A DNA stretch of 64,000 bases from CAJJDF01 sp965657945. GTDB taxonomy: Bacteria; Bacteroidota; Bacteroidia; Flavobacteriales_D; CAJJDF01. Numbering within the stretch: position 1 is the stretch's first letter; the number at the start of each line of letters is the position of its first letter. The notes beneath the pieces are model-generated. The model made no database searches, was not told where the DNA came from, and worked only from the letters and a program-made list of their open reading frames with translations. Location of the stretch: positions 108,494-172,493 of the forward strand of contig CBFHPW010000002.1 in assembly GCA_965657945.1 (NCBI GenBank), given 5' to 3'. A program made the position numbers and the translations under genes. This document shows positions 1-8,659 of this stretch, piece by piece.

Positions 1-150
1 AAGAGAGCAGAAAAAAACTTATCAGGTATAACTATTTGAAGGAATAGAAGAAATAAGATTCAATTTCATCACAAAATTGGATTAAAAACCCCTTTTATTT
101 GGCAAGATTTTTGATAGAACAGAAACCCACAACTAACTGATCATTTTTTC

Positions 151-2562
151 ATGTTTCGAACCCTTGTTTTTTTTATTTTTTTCCAAGTTTGGACTCTTCT
201 GGTTTCAGGGCAAACTGTAACAGTTACGAACTATTCCACTTCGGAACCCATAGAGAACGTAAGAGTAACCAACAACGACCTCACGATCGAATTATTTACG
301 GACAAGAAAGGAGAAGTTTCCCTCAATGATTTCAACCTAAAGGAATTGATTTATTTCTCTCACCCTTCTTTTGAATCCGTTACCTTGAGCTTTGCACAAG
401 TAATAGAAAGCAACTACCAGGTAATTCTTTTTGACGAAATATTACTGCCACAAATTGACATAAAACCTCCTCGAGAAAACACTCACGAAGATTTTTCTTC
501 AGTAAGAATCAACAAAATCTCTCTTCAGGATATTCGCCTCACCATTCCTCAAACCTCGGCAGATATGCTCCAAAAAAACACAAATATTCTTGTACAAAAA
601 AGCCAGTCTGGCGGTGGAAGTCCAATAATTAGAGGGTTTGAAGCAAACAAAATCTTGCTGGTGGTAGATGGAGTGCGCATGAACAACGCCATATACAGAA
701 GCGGTCATTTGCAAAACGCCATTACGGTGGATGCAAATATCTTACAAAATGCGGATGTGTTTTATGGACCAGGATCGGTTATTTATGGGAGTGACGCATT
801 GGGAGGTGTTATTCATTTTCATACGAAAAACCCAGAATTTTCGGTTGATTCTACTCTATTTACTTCGGCAAATGCCATGGCCAGAATTGGTTCGGCCAAC
901 GGAGAACAAACCTACCACGCAGATGTGAATATTGGAGGTCAAAAACTCGCTTCCCTTACTTCGGTTACGTTCAGCTCCTTTGAGGATTTCACAATGGGAA
1001 AAAATAGAAATCACGGCTATGAAGATTTCGGAAAAATATACCAATTCACACAAGTTACCGAGATGGGAGATAAAGTAGTGACGAATACAGATAAAAATAC
1101 AATGCCTCGGACTGGGTATTCTCAATTGGACTTATTACAAAAACTAAATTACAAGGTAAAGAAAGGGGTAAATCTTGGGCTCAACTTGCAATATTCAACT
1201 TCGAGCGACATCAATCGATTTGATAAACTGAATGAATACAGGAATGGAGCGCTTCGTTTTTCTGAGTGGTCCTACGGACCTCAACACAGATTGCTTACCT
1301 CGTTAAAACTGGAGAACAAAAACGAATCGAGATTTACTGACTACTATACAGTTATTGGTGCGTTTCAAAAAATAGACGAAGACAGAATATCAAGAAGTTT
1401 TGGCTCTACGAGTTTGTTTACAGAAATGGAAGATGTTTATGTGTATAGCATAAATGCTGACTTTCTCAAAAAACTCTCTACCAACGAAGTGTTGTATTAT
1501 GGAGCGGAGGTTACCCACAACAATGTAGTTTCTACGGCCACAGAAAAAAACCTATTAACCCAAGAATCGAACCCTACGCAAACAAGGTATCCTGGAGGAG
1601 AAAACAGAATTACTTCACTAGCTCTGTACACTACCATTGACAAAAAGATAACCAACAAGTTAATCGTTAATCTGGGTGCGCGTTACAGTCACTTTGTGAA
1701 TTTTTCTGAGTTATCAGATTCCACTTTTACAGAATTCCCATTTCGTACTATCGATTTTAATACGGGAGCTTTGTCCGGTAGTTTTAGTGTTAAATACGAG
1801 GAAAAAAGCGGTCTCAGGATTGAATTGATTGGATCTTCTGGATTTAGAGCACCTAATGTAGATGACTACGGAAAGGTATTCGAAAGAAACGGAAACCTTG
1901 TTGTGCCAAACAACTATCTGAAACCAGAATTTGTGTACACGGGAGAACTTAATCTTTCAAAAAAATGGGTGAAAAATGAACGAGAATACCTTCAAGTGAA
2001 AGCAGCAGGTTTCTTCACCTCATTAACCAATGCACTGGTGTTGACCAATTACACATTGAATGGAAACGACTCGGTTACATACAGAGGTGATCGCGTGAAC
2101 TTAGTTTCAAATCAAAATGTGAATGCTGCCATGATTTACGGAGGTTCTTTTGACGTAAGACTCGCTCTTACATCCTACCTTAAATTAATTGGAGCAATCA
2201 ACTACACAGTAGGAAGAAATTTAACTGACGACACTCCGTTGTCGCACATTCCTCCCGTTTTTGGAAGAGCTTCTCTTCACTACACCAGTAAGAAGTTACA
2301 AATTCAGCTCGCTACACAATTCAATGGAACCAAAAGAATGGAGGATTACGGAACAGACGGAACAGATAATCCTGAGGAAGCTACCGTAGATGGAACGCCA
2401 GCTTGGAGTACATTTAATTTATATGCCACTTACAAAATAACACCTAAATTTAGCGTTCAGGCAGGAATAGAAAACATCTTAGACACTCACTACAAACAGT
2501 TTGCATCAGGTGTAAGCGCATTGGGTAGAAATTTCACAATTGCCCTGAGAGGAAACTTCTAA
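151..2562 (+). CDS. TonB-dependent outer-membrane receptor, haem/siderophore-receptor-like
   Basis: This 803-residue protein is an outer-membrane beta-barrel that should import a ligand using TonB/ExbBD energy. It begins with a signal peptide (about residues 1-21, ending SGQ). A short carboxypeptidase-regulatory-like beta domain (about 22-100) follows, typical of Bacteroidota receptors. The plug domain is at about 125-235, with the motifs IIRGFEANKILLVVDGVRMN and FYGPGSVIYGSDALGG. The barrel ends in a terminal Phe (LRGNF). The plug resembles the haemoglobin/haem receptor family, and a FRAP box is present near residue 570. However, the stretch between FRAP and the NNYLKPE box contains no histidine, so haem binding is not proven. 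It stands alone with no haemophore or siderophore genes beside it. The ligand is uncertain; the family assignment is secure. The 150 bases upstream hold no recognisable gene. Confidence 0.9.
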   Translation: MFRTLVFFIFFQVWTLLVSGQTVTVTNYSTSEPIENVRVTNNDLTIELFTDKKGEVSLNDFNLKELIYFSHPSFESVTLSFAQVIESNYQVILFDEILLPQIDIKPPRENTHEDFSSVRINKISLQDIRLTIPQTSADMLQKNTNILVQKSQSGGGSPIIRGFEANKILLVVDGVRMNNAIYRSGHLQNAITVDANILQNADVFYGPGSVIYGSDALGGVIHFHTKNPEFSVDSTLFTSANAMARIGSANGEQTYHADVNIGGQKLASLTSVTFSSFEDFTMGKNRNHGYEDFGKIYQFTQVTEMGDKVVTNTDKNTMPRTGYSQLDLLQKLNYKVKKGVNLGLNLQYSTSSDINRFDKLNEYRNGALRFSEWSYGPQHRLLTSLKLENKNESRFTDYYTVIGAFQKIDEDRISRSFGSTSLFTEMEDVYVYSINADFLKKLSTNEVLYYGAEVTHNNVVSTATEKNLLTQESNPTQTRYPGGENRITSLALYTTIDKKITNKLIVNLGARYSHFVNFSELSDSTFTEFPFRTIDFNTGALSGSFSVKYEEKSGLRIELIGSSGFRAPNVDDYGKVFERNGNLVVPNNYLKPEFVYTGELNLSKKWVKNEREYLQVKAAGFFTSLTNALVLTNYTLNGNDSVTYRGDRVNLVSNQNVNAAMIYGGSFDVRLALTSYLKLIGAINYTVGRNLTDDTPLSHIPPVFGRASLHYTSKKLQIQLATQFNGTKRMEDYGTDGTDNPEEATVDGTPAWSTFNLYATYKITPKFSVQAGIENILDTHYKQFASGVSALGRNFTIALRGNF

Positions 2563-2655
2563 TTGATTAGACCCAAATTTTTGAGTCATCTATTTTTAAC
2601 TGTTAATAAGCTATTTTTGTATCTTTAGCCTTCCGCATAATGGAACTACCTCAGA

Positions 2656-3612
2656 ATGAGTAAAAGAGCAAAGTATAAATACGACCCCAACACGCTCCAA
2701 TATCAAAAAATAGAACTTACCCTCAAGGGAATTCTGTTAAAAATATTGAAATACGTGGCGGTTGGAGTTTTCATTGCTGGACTCATTATTTTAGTGTCCT
2801 ATCCTTTTATTCAAGACTACTCCACCAGAAAAGCACAAAAGGAAATTGAATACCTCAAAGCAAATTACGAATTGCTTAATTCAGAGATGGATACGATGGT
2901 TTCGGTTTTAAAAAACCTTCAAGAAACGGACAATAATTTGTATCGAGTAATTTTTGAAGCAGAACCCTACAAAAACAAAGAATTAACCCGAAAAAACCTT
3001 GTAGAAAGGAGAACGCATCAAGACTATGTAATTGCCTTGAAGGAGCGGATCAATTCAATTTCGACCAGTATTGTCGGTCAATCCAACTCATTTGACGAAT
3101 TAATTAAACTAGCTCTTAACAAAGAAAAAATGTTACAATCGGTTCCTTCGATAATACCGATTGGCGACAAAGAACTCACGCGGCTATCTTCTACTTTTGG
3201 TATCCGAAATGACCCAATTTACAACGTTCCAAAAATGCACTCCGGACTGGATTTTACAGCCCCCACAGGATCCAAGATTTATGCTACGGGTGATGGAATA
3301 ATAGAAACGATGGAGTATAGCACAGGAGGGTACGGAAACCATATCGTAATTGACCATGGTTTTGGGTATAAATCTCACTACGCCCATTTAAGTAAATTCG
3401 AAACAAAACGAAATCGAAAAGTGAAAAGAGGAGAGCTCATCGGTCGAGTAGGAAGCACAGGAAAATCAACGGCTCCCCACCTGCATTACGAAGTCATAAA
3501 AAACGGAAACAAAATTGACCCGATCAACTTCTTTTTTACTGATATTACCCCTGAACAATATTCACAATTAATAGAAAAAGCCAAAAATATGGGTGGCTCT
3601 TCTTTAGATTAA
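2656..3612 (+). CDS. M23-family zinc metallopeptidase, membrane anchored
   Basis: The 318-residue protein is a predicted periplasmic peptidoglycan endopeptidase (LytM/M23 fold). One transmembrane segment lies at about residues 33-52, followed by a coiled coil (about 58-105) and the C-terminal M23 domain (about 180-300). The zinc ligands are visible: His195 and Asp199 in HSGLD, and His277 of HLHYE. The catalytic-site histidine motif HYAHLS is at 241-246. Such proteins either cut cross-links during growth or activate amidases. A -7-like box TATCTTTA at 2620-2627 lies upstream. The stop is 9 bases before the MerR gene, which suggests co-transcription. All catalytic residues are present, so it should be active. 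Confidence 0.9.
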   Translation: MSKRAKYKYDPNTLQYQKIELTLKGILLKILKYVAVGVFIAGLIILVSYPFIQDYSTRKAQKEIEYLKANYELLNSEMDTMVSVLKNLQETDNNLYRVIFEAEPYKNKELTRKNLVERRTHQDYVIALKERINSISTSIVGQSNSFDELIKLALNKEKMLQSVPSIIPIGDKELTRLSSTFGIRNDPIYNVPKMHSGLDFTAPTGSKIYATGDGIIETMEYSTGGYGNHIVIDHGFGYKSHYAHLSKFETKRNRKVKRGELIGRVGSTGKSTAPHLHYEVIKNGNKIDPINFFFTDITPEQYSQLIEKAKNMGGSSLD

Positions 3613-3621
3613 GAAACAACA

Positions 3622-3957
3622 ATGGAACCAATCAAACTAAATGATGAAAAAATCTTTTACTCCATTGGAGAAGTGGCAAAAATGTTTAATGTAAATGCTT
3701 CCCTCATTCGATTTTGGGAAAAAGAATTCAAACAAATTGCTCCAAAAAAAACAGAGAGTGGCAAGCGAAAATTTACACAAAAAGACATTCGAATAGTTGA
3801 AAAAATATATGATTTAGTGAAAGAAAAAGGATTCACTTTAGCCGGAGCGAAAGAAGAATTGAAAGCCTCAAAAAAAAATAACTCCAAAATATCACAAATC
3901 GAGTTGAAACTCACTCAGATTAAAACTACTTTAGTGGAACTTTTAAAAGAGCATTAA
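3622..3957 (+). CDS. MerR-family transcriptional regulator (short)
   Basis: This 111-residue protein has the MerR winged helix-turn-helix at about residues 10-75, with the family pattern FYSIGEVAKMFNV followed by LIRFWEKEF. A short C-terminal helix (about 85-111) probably forms the dimerising coiled coil. There is no C-terminal effector-binding domain and no metal-binding cysteine, so it is a minimal MerR protein of the type common in Bacteroidota. It probably binds spaced inverted repeats, but its target is not evident here. It lies 9 bases after the M23 peptidase and 28 bases before the pterin synthase, on the same strand and probably in the same transcript. Confidence 0.85.
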   Translation: MEPIKLNDEKIFYSIGEVAKMFNVNASLIRFWEKEFKQIAPKKTESGKRKFTQKDIRIVEKIYDLVKEKGFTLAGAKEELKASKKNNSKISQIELKLTQIKTTLVELLKEH

Positions 3958-3985
3958 GCCAAAAAAAAGTCAATAACCCAAATAA

Positions 3986-4408
3986 ATGAAAGAAGTGACA
4001 ATTATAAGGAGAGAGCGCTTTTGCTCTGCTCACAAACTATGGAACCCTGATTGGGATGCAAAAAAAAACGAAGAGACTTTTGGCGGCTGTTCCAATCCAA
4101 ATTGGCATGGACACAATTATGAATTAATTGTAAAAGTAGCTGGAGAAATTGAGCCAGAGACAGGGTTCGTAATGAACCTAAAAACTTTATCGAAAATATT
4201 GAAACACAAAGTCATCAATAAGCTAGACCACAAAAACCTAAATATGGATGTGGACTTCCTAAAAGATAAAAGAACCACTACCGAAGTTGTTGCTGTGGCG
4301 ATTTGGGAAGAAATTGAACAAGAAATAAAAGAAAAAGGAGGTAAATTAATAAGCGTGCGAGTAAACGAAACTGAAAACAACTCAGTAGAGTACTTTGGCG
4401 AAAAATAA
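3986..4408 (+). CDS. 6-pyruvoyl-tetrahydropterin synthase / QueD superfamily enzyme
   Basis: The 140-residue protein belongs to COG0720, which acts on 7,8-dihydroneopterin triphosphate. Zinc ligands are His16, His41 and His43. The catalytic Cys35 precedes HGH with five intervening residues (C-x5-HGH). A D-H pair is in LDHKNLN, and the pterin-anchoring Glu is about Glu128 (ETENN). The C-x5-HGH spacing is known from true PTPS enzymes, whereas QueD queuosine enzymes usually have C-x3-HGH. The sequence therefore leans towards tetrahydropterin synthesis. The adjacent gene encodes GTP cyclohydrolase I, which makes the substrate, and supports a pathway pair. No queC, queE or queF is visible here. 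The superfamily is certain; the exact product is an inference. Confidence 0.85.
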   Translation: MKEVTIIRRERFCSAHKLWNPDWDAKKNEETFGGCSNPNWHGHNYELIVKVAGEIEPETGFVMNLKTLSKILKHKVINKLDHKNLNMDVDFLKDKRTTTEVVAVAIWEEIEQEIKEKGGKLISVRVNETENNSVEYFGEK

Positions 4409-4412
4409 GAAA

Positions 4413-5009
4413 ATGGGATACAAAAAAACAGAAGAATACGACCAAGAGAAAACAGAAAAGATGTCTAGTTTTTACCAAGAAATCTTAAAAGATTTAGGTG
4501 AAAATCCTGAGCGCGAGGGATTACTAAAAACACCAGAAAGAGTAGCAAAAGCATTGCAATTTTTGACTCATGGATACGACATTGACCCAAGCGAGATTAT
4601 TAAATCCGCCATGTTTAATGAAGACTACAGCCAGATGGTACTAGTAAAAGACATTGAAGTGTATTCTATGTGTGAGCATCACATGCTTCCATTTTTTGGA
4701 AAAGCACATATTGCCTACATCCCAAATGGAAAAATTGTGGGATTGAGCAAGCTGCCGAGAGTAGTGGATGCATTTGCGAGAAGATTGCAAGTACAAGAAA
4801 GGTTAACGAACGAAATAAGAGATTGTATTCATGAAACCTTACAACCCCTGGGAGTTGCTGTGGTGATAGAAGCAAGTCACATGTGTATGCAAATGAGAGG
4901 AGTTGAAAAACAAAACTCTGTCACAACTACTTCTGCTTTTACTGGACAATTTACTGACAAAACAACTAGGCAAGAATTCATAAAATTAGTATCTTCGAAA
5001 CTACATTAA
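4413..5009 (+). CDS. folE: GTP cyclohydrolase I
   Basis: FolE converts GTP to 7,8-dihydroneopterin triphosphate, the first step of folate and pterin synthesis. From the ATG at 4413 the protein has 198 residues, a normal length for a bacterial type I enzyme. The zinc ligands are Cys87 and His90 in MCEHHMLPF and Cys158 in SHMCMQMRG, so it is the canonical zinc-dependent form. The core motif GLSKLPRVVDAFARRLQ is intact. An in-frame TTG at 4395 would overlap the preceding gene by 14 bases; the ATG 4 bases after that stop is preferred. It is coupled to the upstream PTPS-type gene. Confidence 0.93.
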   Translation: MGYKKTEEYDQEKTEKMSSFYQEILKDLGENPEREGLLKTPERVAKALQFLTHGYDIDPSEIIKSAMFNEDYSQMVLVKDIEVYSMCEHHMLPFFGKAHIAYIPNGKIVGLSKLPRVVDAFARRLQVQERLTNEIRDCIHETLQPLGVAVVIEASHMCMQMRGVEKQNSVTTTSAFTGQFTDKTTRQEFIKLVSSKLH

Positions 5010-5025
5010 GTAAATTTTAAAGACA

Positions 5026-5754
5026 ATGGAAGAAAGAAATCAATTCAACTCGATTCTTGATGCAGTGGCACAAGAAAAAACAATGGCAAAATCTTTCATG
5101 GCGAACGTATTTTCGTACATGTTTCTTGGGTTAATGCTCACTGGTTTTATCTCGTGGTATTTTGCCGATTCGGGAATGATATTTACTTACCTAATTGATA
5201 GGCAAACAGGAAGCCCTACCGCACTCTATTACATAGCAGCCTTTGCTCCTCTTGGATTTGTTCTTATTATGGGAATGGGATACAAACGACTGAGCGCTTC
5301 GGCAATGCTTGTGTTGTTCCTTGCCTTTGCTACACTCATGGGAGTTAGTTTAAGCACAATCTTCGTTACGTATAGCATGGGCGATGTTTCTACCGCTTTT
5401 TTCTCTGCGTCTTCGGTTTTTGCAGTAATGGCTGTGGTTGGGTACACCACCACTACTGACCTAACTAAACTAGGAAACATTTTGTACATGGGACTTATTG
5501 CTATTCTTATCGCCATGGTCATCAACTTCTTTATGCAAAGTAGCATGATGAGTTACGTAATCAGTGTAATTGGAGTCATTATCTTTACCGGACTTACCGC
5601 TTATGATGTACAAAAACTAAAGCGTATTGGAGAAGGTGCTGAAATTGGAACCGCCTCTACAAGAAAAAGAGCCATTTATGGAGCGCTTGACTTATACTTG
5701 GACTTTATCAATCTATTTTTATTCTTACTCAGATTAATTGGAGGAAGAGACTAA
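5026..5754 (+). CDS. Bax inhibitor-1 / YccA-type integral membrane protein
   Basis: The 242-residue protein has about seven hydrophobic segments and begins with a short charged N-terminus ending near residue 27. It fits the bacterial BI-1 (UPF0005, YbhL/YccA) family. The conserved family core is visible: YMFLGLMLTGFISW in the first membrane segment, and GLTAYDVQKLKRI near residue 190, which carries the acidic pore-lining Asp. Bacterial members are described as pH-sensitive calcium-leak channels or FtsH modulators; which applies here is not known. It lies 16 bases after folE and probably ends the operon, since a new promoter follows at 5761. Confidence 0.85.
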   Translation: MEERNQFNSILDAVAQEKTMAKSFMANVFSYMFLGLMLTGFISWYFADSGMIFTYLIDRQTGSPTALYYIAAFAPLGFVLIMGMGYKRLSASAMLVLFLAFATLMGVSLSTIFVTYSMGDVSTAFFSASSVFAVMAVVGYTTTTDLTKLGNILYMGLIAILIAMVINFFMQSSMMSYVISVIGVIIFTGLTAYDVQKLKRIGEGAEIGTASTRKRAIYGALDLYLDFINLFLFLLRLIGGRD

Positions 5755-5760
5755 AATAAA

Positions 5761-5791
5761 TTTGTCACAACTACGAGTTTCATTACTTTTA
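5761..5791 (+). promoter_or_regulatory. Bacteroidota-type promoter for the 31-residue membrane protein
   Basis: The sequence reads TTTG (5761-5764), exactly 19 bases, then TACTTTTA (5784-5791). This matches the Bacteroidota primary-sigma consensus TTTG-N19-TAnnTTTG at all but the last base. It starts 7 bases after the BI-1 stop codon and places the transcription start near 5795, about a dozen bases before the ATG at 5807. Confidence 0.65.
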
Positions 5792-5806
5792 CAAAAAAAA
5801 TAACAC

Positions 5807-5902
5807 ATGTCAGATAATTATTTTCACGAAAACTCAGGAATCATAGGATACGTATACACTGCTGTAGCAATTTTGGTTGTGGGATATTTGATTTTCTTCT
5901 AG
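5807..5902 (+). CDS. 31-residue single-pass membrane microprotein
   Basis: This is a short open frame starting ATG and ending TAG. The predicted product has a polar N-terminus (MSDNYFHENSG), then one strongly hydrophobic segment from about residue 12 to the end (GYVYTAVAILVVGYLIFF). A good promoter stands just upstream, the frame fills most of the gap between two genes, and its composition is that of a designed membrane helix rather than random AT-rich sequence. I do not recognise a family; size and layout resemble small accessory subunits of membrane complexes, but that is only an analogy. Expression is unproven. Confidence 0.55.
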   Translation: MSDNYFHENSGIIGYVYTAVAILVVGYLIFF

Positions 5903-5961
5903 GTCTTCATTTGACTAATTAATTGAGGAGTTTTTTTTGTGACTCCTACATCACATTCTGT

Positions 5962-7455
5962 ATGCCATTCGACACTATTTTTTCTTGGATAATTAAGAAA
6001 AGAATAGAACAAATAGAGCAGTTCACTAACCATCCTATTGAGGCTCAAAAATCAGTATTGCACGATCTTTTGGGCAAAGCGAAACACACTGAAATAGGAA
6101 TTGAATACGGGTTTCCCGATATTGGAACCTACCATGATTTTAAGAAAAATGTACCACTTCGCACCTACGAAGATTTCACCCCTTACATCAATAAATCAAT
6201 TGCAGGAGAAGAAAATATCTTGTGGCCTGGAAAAACACACTGGTTTTCGAAATCATCGGGCACCACAGATGCCAAAAGTAAATTCATTCCTGTAACTCAA
6301 GAAGCAATTCAGGATTGCCATTACAAAGGTGGCAAAGATCTGCTGAGCATCTATTACCACAACAATCCTTCGGCAAAACTATTTTCTGGAAAACACCTTA
6401 TTTTAGGTGGAAACACTTCACTCAATAAATTAAATCAAGACAGTTATTTTGGCGATTTATCTGCTATTATAGTAAAAAACCTACCCTTTTGGGCCGAAAT
6501 AAGAAGAACACCTAGTAAAGAGATTACTTTGATGGAAAATTGGGAAGAGAAGATTGATAAAATGGCCAAAGCTTCGCTTAAAGAAGACGTAAAGATAATT
6601 GCTGGCGTGCCTTCCTGGATGTTAGTGTTATTGAACAAAATCAGCGAAGTTTCGCAAGGCAAAAGGCTCACCGAAATATGGCCGAATCTAGAATTGTACA
6701 TGCACGGAGGTGTAAACTTTGAGCCCTACCGCAATCAGTTCGAATCCATCCTTCATTCCCAAAAACTCAATTATTACCAAACCTACAACGCATCCGAAGG
6801 TTTTTTCTCGCTTCAGAATACAAACAAAGCAGAAGATATGCTGCTCATGTTAGACTACGGTATTTTTTACGAATTTATTCCGATGGATAAATTCGATGGC
6901 ACAGAGTCAGAAACTATTGAATTGCAAGAAGTAGAATTGAATAAAAATTACGCACTCGTTATCAGTACCAATGGAGGACTGTGGAGGTATATCGTAGGAG
7001 ATACCGTAAAGTTTACTTCGCTTTCACCTTTCAAAATACAAGTAACAGGCCGAACCAAGCACTTTATTAATGCCTTTGGCGAAGAACTAATTATCGAAAA
7101 TACAGATAGAGCGATTGCCAGTGCTTGCAAAGAAACCAACAGTGGATTCAAAGAATATACGGTTGCACCAAACTATCTAGAAGGCAAGGAAAAAGGAGCC
7201 CACGAATGGGTGATCGAATTCACTTCACCGCCAAAAAATCTCGAGGTATTTGCCGAAATTTTAGACAAGAAGTTAATGGAGCTAAATTCGGATTATGAAG
7301 CCAAAAGAAACATGATTTTGAAAGCGCCAATTGTTCATTTGGCAGCACCCAATACTTTTCAAAAATGGCTCAAAGAAAAAGGAAAACTGGGTGGACAAAA
7401 TAAAATACCTCGACTAAAGAATGACCGAGTCTTTATGGAAGAAATACTCTCCTAA
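5962..7455 (+). CDS. GH3-family acyl-adenylate-forming protein
   Basis: The 497-residue protein matches the GH3 (auxin-responsive) branch of the ANL adenylating enzymes. The phosphate-binding motif SSGTTDAKSKFIPVT starts near residue 98. The aromatic motif YNASEGFF is at about 275, and the ATP-ribose motif VGDTVKF near 350 is followed by TGRTKHFINAFGEE near 362. Plant members join amino acids to hormones. Bacterial members are widespread in Bacteroidota but their substrates are mostly unknown. The ATG at 5962 is chosen because an upstream in-frame TTG at 5923 would add 13 residues unlike the family. It is isolated from obvious partner genes. Confidence 0.85.
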   Translation: MPFDTIFSWIIKKRIEQIEQFTNHPIEAQKSVLHDLLGKAKHTEIGIEYGFPDIGTYHDFKKNVPLRTYEDFTPYINKSIAGEENILWPGKTHWFSKSSGTTDAKSKFIPVTQEAIQDCHYKGGKDLLSIYYHNNPSAKLFSGKHLILGGNTSLNKLNQDSYFGDLSAIIVKNLPFWAEIRRTPSKEITLMENWEEKIDKMAKASLKEDVKIIAGVPSWMLVLLNKISEVSQGKRLTEIWPNLELYMHGGVNFEPYRNQFESILHSQKLNYYQTYNASEGFFSLQNTNKAEDMLLMLDYGIFYEFIPMDKFDGTESETIELQEVELNKNYALVISTNGGLWRYIVGDTVKFTSLSPFKIQVTGRTKHFINAFGEELIIENTDRAIASACKETNSGFKEYTVAPNYLEGKEKGAHEWVIEFTSPPKNLEVFAEILDKKLMELNSDYEAKRNMILKAPIVHLAAPNTFQKWLKEKGKLGGQNKIPRLKNDRVFMEEILS

Positions 7456-7660
7456 GAATACGATCACATTTCATTGGTTTTTACAATCAATTAAGACGAG
7501 TAGGTAACAATCCTATTCCCAAAAAATAACGGGAAAAATTGTACAATTTGGTTAGTCAATAGTTAAAACGTGCATCTAAAGCAAAATAAACCACCCTAAC
7601 TCAATAGCATTTCACATTTTTTGTATGTTCTGTTTTAAGTCCTTTATTAAAACAAACAAG

Positions 7661-8623
7661 ATGAAAAATTTAACGTATTTATTCCTGCCCCTTTTTATCG
7701 CCCTACAGGTAAGCGCCCAACAAAATGACATGTGGATCAAGACTCCATTTCTTGGAGGAAATTCAACTTTCCCTCCTACCTACCAAAGAGCTTCTTTTGA
7801 ACTCGATTTTTCAAACTATGCCAACAACACGTATTTCAACCATAGCCGTCCGTTACTCAGAATTTCTGAAATTAAAGAACTAGGAAGCGGTGTTTTATCT
7901 CCTCCAAAAAGAGACGTGTTGCTTTTCATGACTTCAACGGGTCGTTTTGGATTATCAACTCCCTCACCAAATTCCCTGTTTCATTTGCACAAAACTGGAA
8001 GTAAAAAAGGGTTGTTTACGCTTTCTTTCACCTCGGCAACTGGAGCTCAAATAAACTCGAGCGAACTGGGAATCAACTCAACCAACCAAAGTTATTGGCT
8101 CGCAGGAGCTACTGCAATTGGCGGTAACAAGTCCTTGTTCAGTCCCGGATTTACTACGGCTAGTAAAATTGAATTTGACAACGAAGGCATTTCTTTCTTT
8201 TCCTGCGCAAAACAAGGAACTTCCCCCATCATTTCTTCTACAAACTGGAAAAAAGGAATGACCATTGACAAACTGGGCAGAGTGAGAATTGGAACACAAT
8301 CCTTACTAGGAGGCTCGCACAAGGACTTCAAATTATCAGTAGATGGGAAAATAGTAGCAAAAAAAATCATTGTGACAAACGGACCTGAATGGGCCGACTA
8401 TGTTTTTGCTCCTGATTACTTTTTAATGCCTCTCTCTGATTTAAAATTATTCATTGATAAAAATCATCACCTACCAAATGTCCCCAGCGCTGTTGAAATT
8501 GCTGAAGATGGCGTGGATGTATTTGAAATGAATAACCTGTTGTTAGAAAAAATAGAAGAAATGACATTGCATCTAATTCAAATGGAAGAAAGAGTGAAAG
8601 TCTTAGAAAATAGAGAAGATTGA
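7661..8623 (+). CDS. Secreted protein with tail-fibre-like C-terminal coiled-coil module
   Basis: The protein has 320 residues from the ATG at 7661. That start is preferred because it gives a clean signal peptide (MKNLTYLFLPLFIALQVSAQ), whereas the open frame extends 12 residues further upstream. The body is rich in short beta-strand-like segments. The last ~75 residues carry WADYVFAPDYFLMPLSDLK, then HHLPNVPSA, then a predicted coiled coil. This arrangement is common at the end of Bacteroidota secreted proteins and resembles phage tail-fibre chaperone (S74-like) ends, but no S74 catalytic Ser-Lys pair is evident. Function is unknown; a trimeric surface fibre is an inference. It leads the cluster up to 13699. 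Confidence 0.65.
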   Translation: MKNLTYLFLPLFIALQVSAQQNDMWIKTPFLGGNSTFPPTYQRASFELDFSNYANNTYFNHSRPLLRISEIKELGSGVLSPPKRDVLLFMTSTGRFGLSTPSPNSLFHLHKTGSKKGLFTLSFTSATGAQINSSELGINSTNQSYWLAGATAIGGNKSLFSPGFTTASKIEFDNEGISFFSCAKQGTSPIISSTNWKKGMTIDKLGRVRIGTQSLLGGSHKDFKLSVDGKIVAKKIIVTNGPEWADYVFAPDYFLMPLSDLKLFIDKNHHLPNVPSAVEIAEDGVDVFEMNNLLLEKIEEMTLHLIQMEERVKVLENRED

Positions 8624-8659
8624 AAACCATTTTTCATTAATTGCCAAAAAAAATAAGGT

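Noticed and set aside
4395..4412. TTG start for folE
   Set aside because: It would overlap the upstream pterin synthase and add residues not typical of the family; the ATG at 4413 is adjacent to the upstream stop.
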